Made by a program: the position numbers and the translations under genes. From Pseudomonadota bacterium (GTDB taxonomy: Bacteria > Myxococcota > Polyangia > GCA-2747355 > JACKDQ01): DNA of 5,412 nt. Each line of letters starts with the position of its first letter. The first letter of the stretch is position 1. Below are positions 1 to 5,412 of this stretch, piece by piece. A model generated the notes under the pieces. The model made no database searches. It saw only the letters and a list, made by a program, of their open reading frames with translations, and was not told the origin of the DNA. Location of the stretch: the NCBI GenBank assembly GCA_030591195.1, contig JAUVBO010000299.1, forward strand, positions 1 to 5,412, written 5' to 3'.

Positions 1-106
1 GGCTCTTGCGCTTCTTCCGCCCCGCCTCGCTCGTCTGCGGCGCGATCGCCAGCGCCGCGACGCAAAAACCTGCGGCGGCGACCCATCCAATGACAGCCTT
101 TCGCAC
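1..106 (-). CDS. N-terminal fragment of a secreted protein with a GTG start (runs off left edge)
   Basis: This partial reading frame enters from the left edge and shows only its first 35 codons. It starts at GTG (106-104), read as Met-Arg-Lys-Ala-Val-Ile-Gly-Trp. A strong AAGGAG ribosome binding site lies 6 nt upstream (118-113), and no ATG gives a comparable start. The N-terminus looks like a Sec signal peptide: a short basic n-region (R2, K3), a hydrophobic core at about residues 5-22, and a plausible signal peptidase I site after Thr-Ser-Glu-Ala (residue 28). The visible mature part begins Gly-Arg-Lys-Lys-Arg-Lys-Ser and is very basic. The protein is therefore probably exported, but too little is present to name a family. 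It lies 67 bp downstream of the 260-aa secreted protein gene on the same strand, with no convincing terminator between them, so the two probably share an operon. The reading frame and start are seen directly; export and the operon are inferred. Confidence 0.72.
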   Translation of the reverse strand, partial: MRKAVIGWVAAAGFCVAALAIAPQTSEAGRKKRKS

Positions 107-112
107 GGCAGT

Positions 113-118
113 CTCCTT
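113..118 (-). promoter_or_regulatory. Ribosome binding site that fixes the GTG start
   Basis: On the minus strand AAGGAG is followed by six bases (ACTGCC) and then GTG. The near-consensus Shine-Dalgarno core at good spacing is the main evidence that the left-edge gene begins at the non-ATG codon at 106. Confidence 0.7.
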
Positions 119-173
119 GCTGGTTCGAGTAAATGGGCGGTCCGGCAGCCGAGCCCCAGATCGCGCCGGGAAG

Positions 174-956
174 CTACTTGATGATCACGACGTTCGGCCC
201 CCGCGCCGAGCCGTTGCTGGCGACGACGTTGCCTCGGTGGTCGCGCGCCTCGATGGAGTAGTGTACGTAGCGCCCGCGGGTGAACTGCGCCGGCACGCTG
301 CCGCGGTAGACGTTGCTCCGGCCGCGATGACCCATCTGGACCCGGTGGTACTTGACCTTGCCGGCCGGCCGGTAATAGAGGAAGACCCGCTTGACCCGCA
401 GCTCGACGCCGGTGGCGGCCTTGACGACGATCGGGAAGTTCCTCTTCGCCTCGTCGATCGACGAGTGGTCGAGACCCTTGGCCCCCTTCTTGATGTCGGC
501 AGCCTTCTCCCGGCGGGTCCGCGGCAGCTTGAGCGTCGGCGGCGTGCCGAGGGACTTGACCGTCTTGCGGGCGCTGACGAAGAGCCGCTGCAGCTCCGGG
601 GTGGCCAGGGCCTTCGGCAGCCGCACGGCCTGGTCGATGCGCAGGGCACGAACGAAGGCGTGCACGCCGCGGTAGTAGTCGTTCTGACCGGCGATCGCCG
701 CGACCCCCAGCAGCACCTGAACCTCGGCGAGCTTCTTGTGGCGCTGCTTGCCGCGCCGCTGGGCGAGCACCAGCGCCCGCTCGAGCTTGACCCTCCCCTT
801 GCGGTACGCATAGGCGTTGAAGGCGTCGACGGCTTCGCCCTTGAGCCCGTCGATCTGCGCCAACACCGGATCGGGTTCCTGCGCTCGAGCTGGCGCCGTC
901 CAGAGCAAGGCAGCGACAACCAAGCCAAAAGCTGCGATCAGGGGTGCTCGGGTCAT
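174..956 (-). CDS. Secreted protein with TPR-like helical region and C-terminal Ig-like domain
   Basis: This is a 260-aa exported protein of unknown function. The ATG at 956 is chosen over the in-frame ATG at 992 because GGAGG lies 7 nt upstream and a classic signal peptide follows: Met-Thr-Arg, a hydrophobic core at residues 5-21, and Ala-Arg-Ala (23-25) before Gln26. Residues about 41-135 are alpha-helical and resemble degenerate tetratricopeptide repeats, with A/L/Y-rich helices such as the one around residues 56-66 and another around 93-108. A Lys/Arg-rich linker follows (about 140-165). Residues about 170-260 look like a beta-sandwich of Ig/fibronectin III type: the Leu-Tyr-Tyr-Arg-Pro strand (193-197), Tyr-Ser-Ile-Glu-Ala (233-237), an Asp-His-Arg-Gly-Asn turn (239-243), and a final beta strand ending VVIIK. 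Helical-repeat plus Ig-like architecture suggests a periplasmic or outer-membrane scaffold rather than an enzyme; this is inference. It is divergent from the glycan genes and probably co-transcribed with the partial gene at 106. Confidence 0.85.
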   Translation of the reverse strand: MTRAPLIAAFGLVVAALLWTAPARAQEPDPVLAQIDGLKGEAVDAFNAYAYRKGRVKLERALVLAQRRGKQRHKKLAEVQVLLGVAAIAGQNDYYRGVHAFVRALRIDQAVRLPKALATPELQRLFVSARKTVKSLGTPPTLKLPRTRREKAADIKKGAKGLDHSSIDEAKRNFPIVVKAATGVELRVKRVFLYYRPAGKVKYHRVQMGHRGRSNVYRGSVPAQFTRGRYVHYSIEARDHRGNVVASNGSARGPNVVIIK

Positions 957-1083
957 CGGTGTTCCTCCGGGTCGGCAGGCTACGATAACCATATGGGCCA
1001 GCGCAAGCTGTTGTTATGCCACCAGCCGCCGCCGCTCACGACATGGTTGACCTGGCCCTAGATCCCGGAGTAAGCGGACCTCC
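957..1083. promoter_or_regulatory. Divergent intergenic region, presumed to hold two promoters
   Basis: These 127 bp separate the leftward secreted-protein unit from the rightward glycan unit, so promoters for both are expected here. They are locally richer in A/T than the rest of the window (981-996 and 1010-1018). On the plus strand TTGACC (1047-1052) is followed after 18 bp by TAAGCG (1071-1076), a weak sigma70-like pair. It would place the transcription start almost on the methyltransferase ATG. On the minus strand the segment around 981-992 reads TTATCGTA, a possible -10 element without a well-spaced -35. A perfect 8-bp palindrome, CCATATGG, sits at 989-996. The boundaries are certain; the individual promoter elements are weak guesses. 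Confidence 0.45.
964..968 (-). promoter_or_regulatory. Ribosome binding site of the 260-aa secreted protein
   Basis: GGAGG on the minus strand lies 7 nt before the ATG at 956. The alternative in-frame ATG at 992 has no purine-rich site upstream, so this site decides the start. Confidence 0.8.
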
Positions 1084-1701
1084 ATGATCGTCGACCGAGG
1101 CGTCGTAGCCGGCAACGTGACCGACAAGTACGCGACTCGCAACCCGATCGCGCGACTGCTGATCAACGGCTTCCTCTCGGCGGTCAGCGATCTCTATGCG
1201 GCGGCCCCAGCTCGCGAGGTGCTCGAGGTGGGCTGCGGTGAGGGCGAGCTCTGCGAGCGGCTCGCGCGACTACGGCCAGGGCGCTTCGTCGGCACCGATC
1301 TCTCGCCGAGGATCCTCGAGGTCGCCCGGGGTCGCCACCCCGGGCTGCCGCTGGCCGCCCAGTCAGCCACCGCCCTCGGCTTTGCCGACCGCAGCTTCGA
1401 CCTGGTGCTCGCCTGCGAGGTGCTCGAGCACCTGCCCGATCCCGAGGCGGCCCTGCGCGAGATCGCGCGGGTCGCCAGGCACCACGTGATCCTCAGCGTG
1501 CCACGGGAGCCCCTCTGGCGGGCGCTGAACCTCGCCCGCGGCTCATACCTCGCCGACCTCGGCAACACCCCGGGCCACCTCCAGCACTGGAGCCGGCGGG
1601 GCTTCGTCAGCCTGGTCTCGCGCCACCTCGAGATCGAGCAGGTCCGCGCCCCCCTGCCCTGGACGGTGGTCTCGGCCACCGTCAGGAGAGGCGCCCGATG
1701 A
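1084..1701 (+). CDS. Class I SAM-dependent methyltransferase (Methyltransf_11-like)
   Basis: This 205-aa cytoplasmic enzyme is predicted to transfer a methyl group from S-adenosylmethionine. The Rossmann core is clear. Motif I is Leu-Glu-Val-Gly-Cys-Gly-Glu-Gly-Glu (47-55, SAM-binding glycine loop). An acidic residue ends beta strand 2 in Gly-Thr-Asp-Leu-Ser (70-74). The strand 4 region is SFDLVLACEVLEHLPDP (104-120), as in UbiE/Methyltransf_11 proteins. Later come Val-Pro-Arg-Glu-Pro (139-143) and Gly-His-Leu-Gln-His-Trp-Ser (164-170). No membrane segment or signal peptide is visible. ATG 1084 is the only reasonable start: an in-frame stop lies at 1048-1050 and no start codon lies between. 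Its ribosome site is poor, the nearest GGAG (1067-1070) being 13 nt away. The stop overlaps the next start (ATGA), so it is the first gene of a coupled operon with two membrane proteins of glycan-transfer type. A sugar, polyprenyl-linked intermediate or lipid precursor is a plausible substrate, but the sequence does not identify it. Confidence 0.93.
   Translation: MIVDRGVVAGNVTDKYATRNPIARLLINGFLSAVSDLYAAAPAREVLEVGCGEGELCERLARLRPGRFVGTDLSPRILEVARGRHPGLPLAAQSATALGFADRSFDLVLACEVLEHLPDPEAALREIARVARHHVILSVPREPLWRALNLARGSYLADLGNTPGHLQHWSRRGFVSLVSRHLEIEQVRAPLPWTVVSATVRRGAR
1324..1345. repeat. Perfect GC inverted repeat (8-bp arms, 6-nt loop) inside the methyltransferase gene
   Basis: GCCCGGGG (1324-1331) and CCCCGGGC (1338-1345) are perfectly complementary around the loop TCGCCA, so the mRNA could form a very stable hairpin. 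It lies within the codons for residues about 81-88 and has no U-tract, so it does not look like a terminator. In DNA this GC-rich it may be incidental. Confidence 0.4.
1684..1688 (+). promoter_or_regulatory. Ribosome binding site inside the methyltransferase 3' end
   Basis: AGGAG lies 9 nt before ATG 1698, within the last codons of the upstream gene. Together with the ATGA stop/start overlap it supports the start of the large membrane protein by translational coupling. Confidence 0.7.
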
Positions 1702-4505
1702 GCGACGCGGCCGCTACTGCCTCTCGTGACGCGGACCAGGGCGCCGAGCCTCCCGTGGCGTCGCTGTCCCCGTGGCTGCGGGCGCTGCTGGTGGCGCCAG
1801 CGGCCGCTGGCATCCCGATGATGGTCAGCGGCGGCTACGTCGCCCGGACCCTGGGCGTGGCGCTCTGCCTGCTCGGCGCCTACGCCGTGGTCCCCGAGCT
1901 CGCCGCCGCGCTGAGGGCACTCTACGCCCGCCCGCCCCGGCTCCGCGGGCGGGAGCTCGGCTGGCTGCCACAGATGTTGCCCGCGGTCGCCCTCTTCGGC
2001 GTCGCCGCCGCCCTGCTCTGGCCGGTGCTGATCGGCCAGATGCCCCAGTCCCAGGACCACCCGGTCCACCTGACCCGGGCCTGGCACTTCGTCAGCGAGA
2101 TGCTCGGCCAGGGGCGCCTCAGTGGTTGGAGCGACCTCTGGTTCGCCGGCTGGCCCGCCGGGGAGGACTACCCGCCGGGCGGTGACCTCTGGATCTCCAC
2201 CCTCTACCTCGCCACCTTCGGCCTGCTCGGCTGGGAAGCGACCTACGGCCTCGCCTTCCTCGCCGTCTTCGCCGTCGGCGGCCTGGCGGTCTACCACTTC
2301 GGCAAGACCTACTTCGGCCGCACCGCCGGCCTGCTCGCCGGCCTCTTCTTCATGCTCGACCGCGGCCAGTACCGCGAAGGCGGCTGGACCTACACCGTGT
2401 GGTGGGGCGTCTGGCCCCAGGTGCTCTCGACGGCCTTCACCCTGCTCGCCTTCTCGACCCTCGATCAGGTGCTGCGCCGGGGCAAGCCGCGCGACCACGC
2501 GATCTGCGGCCTCTGCGCCGGCTTCGCGCTGCTGGCCCACCCGGTGGCGATAATCTACTTCGGCATCGGCGTGCCGATCTACCTCGCCGCCCGGACCCTC
2601 GGTACCGACGAGCCCGCCGGCCGGGTGATCGCGCGAACCCTCGGCGCCCTGACCCTGGGTGCGGCGTTGGCGGCGTTTTGGTTGCTGCCCTTCTCGGCCA
2701 AGAGCGCCTGGATGGCGAAGTACGGCGAGCTGTGGAAGTCGCTGCCCCAGATGGCCCAGGGGATGCTCCGCGGGACGCGGTTCGACAACATCACCCCACC
2801 GCTGGTCTGGCTCGGGCTGCTCGGCGGGGGCCTCGCGGCCTGGCGCCGGAGCTTCGCCGGGCTGTTCCTCGTCGGCCTCGGCGCGGTGGTGCTGTTCCTC
2901 GCCTCGAGCACGGCCTTCCACGAGCTCGACCTGATCTCGATCTCGCCCGCCTTCGGCCAGGTGCAGTTCCAGCGGCTGGCGATCCCGGTCAAGGTCTGCC
3001 TGCTGCTGCTCGCCGGCTACGCGCTGCAGGTCGCCTTCACCCGCATCGCCGGCGAGGTCGCGCGCCCTGCTTTCAGCTGGCGACGCTATCTGCTCACGGC
3101 GCTGGTGATGCTCTCGGTGGCGCCCTTCGTCGAGCCCGCCTTGCGCGCCTGGGGCAAGACCTACGGCGCCGAGGTCGGACGGATCCGCACCCGCAAGGAC
3201 CTGCGCCACTGGGACGACTACCAGCGGTTCCTCAGCTGGTCGAAGGAGCTCGGCGAGCGCCAGGGCAAGAAGCCGCAGGAGCTCGTCCGCATCGCCTACG
3301 TCCGGCCCTACAACGACCACTTCTTCGCCGCGGCGCCGGTCTACAACCACCTGCCGGCCTACAAGGTCGGGTTCACCCCTTGCACCAACTTCATCCACAA
3401 GCCCGACACGGCCGACCCGAACCTCTACCGGATGTTGCAGGTCAAGTACGTCGTCAGCATCGGGACCCAGCGCGGCAGGGACCTGCGGCTCGCCAAGCGC
3501 TTCGGCGCGATCCACGTCTACGAGAACCTCGGCTACAGCCCCAAGCGCTACACCCTGATCGGGCCCGGCACGGTCAAGGTCGCGGCCTTCGAGCCCGAGC
3601 GGGTCCGGCTGGTGGTCAGCGGCGCCGGCCCGGATAGCCGCCTGGTGCTCCACCGGGCCAACTACCCCAACTGGTCGGCGACGGTCGACGGCCGGCCGCT
3701 ACCGATCGAGACCGCCGCGCTCGAGACCCACAACATCTTCATCGGCGTCCCGGCGAAGAACGGCACCATCGAGCTGCGCTACCGCTGGCCGGCGGTCAAC
3801 GTCGTCGGCTCGCTGATCAGCTGGGCCGCGATCGGGCTGCTGCTGCTGATGGTCGCCTGCCGCTACCGGCCGGCCCTCGCCGAGCGCCTCGCCGAGCGGC
3901 TGCTGCCCCTCGGCCGGCGTGCCGAGCGCCACGGGCTGTGGATCGGCGTCGGCCTGGTGGCGCTGGCGCTGATCGGCCTGACGGCCAAGGCCGCGACGCG
4001 GGGCGGCAGCAAGGACGACGCCCGCTCGCTGCTGTCGAAGCTCGACCGCGCCGTCGTCGAGCTCGAGCGCGGCGGCCGGCGGACCCCTTGTCCGCGCCAG
4101 CGGGACCGCTTCGTCTGCTCCAAGAGCCACAGCTGGAACTTCGTCGGGCCGGTCTCCCATCGGATCGACGGCCAGTTCCGGCGCTGCCTCTGGGCCCACC
4201 CGGTGGACGGCGGCAAGCTGCAGGTCCGCTTTGGCAAGATCGAGCTCGGCCGGGCGCTGGTCGGCCACCACGGCCTGCTCGACGACGCGGTCCGCTCGCA
4301 CCCGACCGGCGCCCCGGTGCAGCTCGAGGTCGCCGTCGAGGGCGGCGAGCGGCGGGCGTTCACTCGTCCCAACGGTCTCGGCTGGGCCCACTTCCGGCTC
4401 GACACCCAGAAACTGGCCGGCAAGCGAGCCGACGTGACCTTCACCGTCACCGCCCGCCGAGCTGGCGGGCGCCACTACTGTTTCGAAGCGTCGATCGAGA
4501 AATGA
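1698..4505 (+). CDS. Large polytopic membrane protein, PTPS-related/YfhO-like (GT-C architecture) with C-terminal periplasmic domain
   Basis: This 935-aa inner-membrane protein is probably a glycosyltransferase or glycan-modifying enzyme acting on the periplasmic side. Hydrophobic segments lie at about 28-46, 49-70, 90-112, 181-199, 207-220, 238-255, 267-296, 312-333, 367-404, 427-448, 463-480, 702-721 and 747-763. The first large loop carries Gln-Asp-His-Pro-Val-His-Leu (119-125), with an acidic residue (Asp120) just after a membrane helix as in GT-C enzymes, then Asp-Tyr-Pro-Pro-Gly-Gly-Asp (157-163). Residues 485-700 form a soluble part: His-Phe-Phe-Ala-Ala-Ala (541-546), Leu-Gln-Val-Lys-Tyr-Val-Val-Ser (580-587) and a YfhO-type beta module, Asn-Tyr-Pro-Asn-Trp-Ser-Ala-Thr-Val-Asp-Gly (655-665). 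After the last helix an extra domain (about 770-935) has Cys798, Cys807, Cys830 and Cys928. The family label '6-pyruvoyl-tetrahydropterin synthase-related' is historical and does not imply pterin chemistry. The gene overlaps both neighbours by 4 bp (ATGA). The family assignment is from remembered motifs; catalysis and substrate are inferred. Confidence 0.9.
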   Translation: MSDAAATASRDADQGAEPPVASLSPWLRALLVAPAAAGIPMMVSGGYVARTLGVALCLLGAYAVVPELAAALRALYARPPRLRGRELGWLPQMLPAVALFGVAAALLWPVLIGQMPQSQDHPVHLTRAWHFVSEMLGQGRLSGWSDLWFAGWPAGEDYPPGGDLWISTLYLATFGLLGWEATYGLAFLAVFAVGGLAVYHFGKTYFGRTAGLLAGLFFMLDRGQYREGGWTYTVWWGVWPQVLSTAFTLLAFSTLDQVLRRGKPRDHAICGLCAGFALLAHPVAIIYFGIGVPIYLAARTLGTDEPAGRVIARTLGALTLGAALAAFWLLPFSAKSAWMAKYGELWKSLPQMAQGMLRGTRFDNITPPLVWLGLLGGGLAAWRRSFAGLFLVGLGAVVLFLASSTAFHELDLISISPAFGQVQFQRLAIPVKVCLLLLAGYALQVAFTRIAGEVARPAFSWRRYLLTALVMLSVAPFVEPALRAWGKTYGAEVGRIRTRKDLRHWDDYQRFLSWSKELGERQGKKPQELVRIAYVRPYNDHFFAAAPVYNHLPAYKVGFTPCTNFIHKPDTADPNLYRMLQVKYVVSIGTQRGRDLRLAKRFGAIHVYENLGYSPKRYTLIGPGTVKVAAFEPERVRLVVSGAGPDSRLVLHRANYPNWSATVDGRPLPIETAALETHNIFIGVPAKNGTIELRYRWPAVNVVGSLISWAAIGLLLLMVACRYRPALAERLAERLLPLGRRAERHGLWIGVGLVALALIGLTAKAATRGGSKDDARSLLSKLDRAVVELERGGRRTPCPRQRDRFVCSKSHSWNFVGPVSHRIDGQFRRCLWAHPVDGGKLQVRFGKIELGRALVGHHGLLDDAVRSHPTGAPVQLEVAVEGGERRAFTRPNGLGWAHFRLDTQKLAGKRADVTFTVTARRAGGRHYCFEASIEK

Positions 4506-5412
4506 CCGCCCCAGAGGCCTTCACTGCGGCCCCCGTGCCAGCCGACCACGGCCGCCGCCGGTGGCTGCCGCTGCTGGTCCTCGGCTGCGCGGCGGTGGGG
4601 CTCGTGGGTCACGCGCTGGCCTACAACTTCGTCTGCGACGACGCCTACATCTCTTTTCGCTTCAGCTACAACCTCGCCCACCACGGCGAGCTGGTCTTCA
4701 ACCTCGGCGAGCGGGTCGAGGGCTACACCAACTTCCTCTGGACCCTGACCCTCGGCCTGCTGCTGATGGCCGGCCTGCGGCCCGAGGTGACGTCGCTGGT
4801 GCTCGGCGCGCTCGGCGGGGTCGCGGTGCTGGTGCTGCTCTACCGGCTGACCCGGGTCTACCGGGGCGAGGACCACCCGGTTCGCGGCTGGGATCTGGTG
4901 GGCGCGCTGCTGCTGCCCACCTGGGGCACCTTCGCCGTCTGGTGCTCGGGGGGCCTCGAGACCCAGGCCTTCACCGCCCTTTCGCTGTTCGGGGTCTACC
5001 TCTATGCCCGCGAGCAGACCAGGCCGGGCCGGTGGCCGACCTCGGGGCTGGTCTTCGCCCTGGCGACGATGACCCGGCCCGAGGGGCTGATGATCTTCGG
5101 GCTCACCGGGCTGCACCGGCTCGCGGCCAACATCCTCGGCGAGCGGCGGCTGTGGCCGACCCGGGCCGAGCTCGTCTGGGTCGCGGGCTACCTGCTGCCC
5201 GTCGGCCTCTTCATGCTCTGGCGCTGGAGCTACTACGGCCACCCGCTGCCCAACACCTTCTACGTCAAGGCCGGTGGCGGGCTCGCCACGGCCCAGAAGT
5301 GGGGTCTGCCCTACCTCTGGGACTTCATCCACCTCAACCGGCTCTACGTGCTGCCGGCGCTGTTCGCGGTGCCGCTGATCCGCCGGCGCCACCCTCGACA
5401 GCTGACCCAGCC
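4502..5412 (+). CDS. GT-C membrane glycosyltransferase, AftB-like, N-terminal 303 codons (runs off right edge)
   Basis: The reading frame stays open from ATG 4502 to the window end with no stop. The visible part is about half to 60% of what such proteins usually span (roughly 500-600 aa). Hydrophobic segments lie at about 21-40, 79-112, 130-147, 155-169, 181-204, 225-241 and 281-294. The hallmark is Cys-Asp-Asp-Ala-Tyr-Ile-Ser-Phe-Arg (45-53), right after the first membrane helix: the paired aspartates (46, 47) expected to bind metal or the polyprenyl-phosphate sugar in GT-C enzymes. It is followed by Val-Glu-Gly-Tyr-Thr-Asn-Phe-Leu-Trp (72-80), Ser-Gly-Gly-Leu-Glu-Thr (149-154), Thr-Arg-Pro-Glu-Gly (191-195) and Leu-Pro-Asn-Thr-Phe-Tyr-Val-Lys (249-256). 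This set is typical of proteins annotated as terminal beta-(1->2) arabinofuranosyltransferase AftB (GT89-like) and their uncharacterised relatives; the actual sugar here is unknown. The start overlaps the upstream stop (ATGA). The upstream ribosome site is weak, so translation probably depends on coupling. Confidence 0.9.
   Translation, partial: MTAPEAFTAAPVPADHGRRRWLPLLVLGCAAVGLVGHALAYNFVCDDAYISFRFSYNLAHHGELVFNLGERVEGYTNFLWTLTLGLLLMAGLRPEVTSLVLGALGGVAVLVLLYRLTRVYRGEDHPVRGWDLVGALLLPTWGTFAVWCSGGLETQAFTALSLFGVYLYAREQTRPGRWPTSGLVFALATMTRPEGLMIFGLTGLHRLAANILGERRLWPTRAELVWVAGYLLPVGLFMLWRWSYYGHPLPNTFYVKAGGGLATAQKWGLPYLWDFIHLNRLYVLPALFAVPLIRRRHPRQLTQ

Noticed and set aside
142..169. CCGGC/GCCGG inverted repeat between the two leftward genes, considered as a terminator
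   Set aside because: The arms are only 5 bp with an 18-nt loop and no T-tract follows on the minus strand. It is too weak to call.
957..992. Alternative ATG at 992 for the 260-aa secreted protein
   Set aside because: It would add 12 residues before the signal peptide and has no Shine-Dalgarno sequence, whereas ATG 956 has GGAGG at 7 nt and a standard signal peptide.
6..1061. 351-codon open frame on the plus strand
   Set aside because: It is antisense to the secreted protein that has a ribosome site and signal peptide. Its own translation is low-complexity (R, L, D, P, V), has no ribosome site, and spans the intergenic region and the divergent gene start.
1931..1953. CCCGCCC/GGGCGGG inverted repeat in the large membrane protein gene
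   Set aside because: The arms are 7 bp of pure G/C inside codons for a Pro/Arg-rich loop. At this base composition such pairs are expected by chance, and no regulatory position is implied.
2399..3637. 412-codon open frame in another plus-strand frame
   Set aside because: It is a frame-shifted shadow of the 935-aa membrane protein gene. It is rich in A, R, P and G, with no membrane segments or motifs.
1194..3653. 819-codon open frame on the minus strand
   Set aside because: It lies antisense to the methyltransferase and the large membrane protein, both of which have clear family motifs and ATGA coupling. The translation is dominated by E, G, A, P, R, Q and V with no domain, which is typical of antisense frames in GC-rich genes.
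3699..4475. Overlapping minus-strand frames of 258 and 195 codons
   Set aside because: They are antisense to the 3' part of the large membrane protein gene, have no ribosome site or recognisable domain, and show a composition typical of high-GC shadows.
4475..5392. 305-codon open frame on the minus strand
   Set aside because: It is antisense to the GT-C glycosyltransferase, whose motifs are well conserved. The antisense translation is rich in E, P, Q and G and resembles no protein family.

Overview
The window is a uniformly GC-rich stretch (about two thirds G+C or more by eye, with strongly G/C-ending codons) from a bacterial chromosome. It appears to be Gram-negative. Secreted helical-repeat plus Ig-like proteins, large GT-C/YfhO-type membrane proteins and overlapping gene junctions are all common in Myxococcota and related 'deltaproteobacterial' lineages. 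That is my best guess at origin, but nothing here (no rRNA, no marker gene) proves it. I see no tRNA, rRNA, CRISPR array, insertion sequence, phage gene or integrase.

The layout is two divergent transcription units around a 127-bp intergenic region (957-1083). The leftward unit (minus strand) has a 260-aa secreted protein (956 to 174). After a 67-bp gap comes the first 35 codons of a second secreted protein, which starts at a GTG codon (106) and runs off the left edge. Both have a clear signal peptide and a good Shine-Dalgarno sequence.

The rightward unit (plus strand) has three genes: a small class I SAM-dependent methyltransferase (1084-1701), a 935-aa polytopic membrane protein of the '6-pyruvoyl-tetrahydropterin synthase-related'/YfhO-like kind (1698-4505), and the N-terminal 303 codons of a GT-C membrane glycosyltransferase resembling the AftB arabinofuranosyltransferase type (4502 to the right edge, still open). 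Both junctions are 4-bp ATGA overlaps, so the three genes are almost certainly co-transcribed and translationally coupled.

The rightward trio reads as a cell-envelope glycan module. Two membrane proteins with GT-C-like architecture would move sugars from polyprenyl-phosphate carriers onto an extracytoplasmic acceptor, and a cytoplasmic methyltransferase would act on a sugar, lipid or precursor of the same pathway. The substrate cannot be read from the sequence. The most unusual part is the C-terminal extension of the 935-aa protein, a predicted periplasmic domain with four cysteines that I cannot assign to a family. The long antisense reading frames across the window are high-GC shadows and are not annotated.
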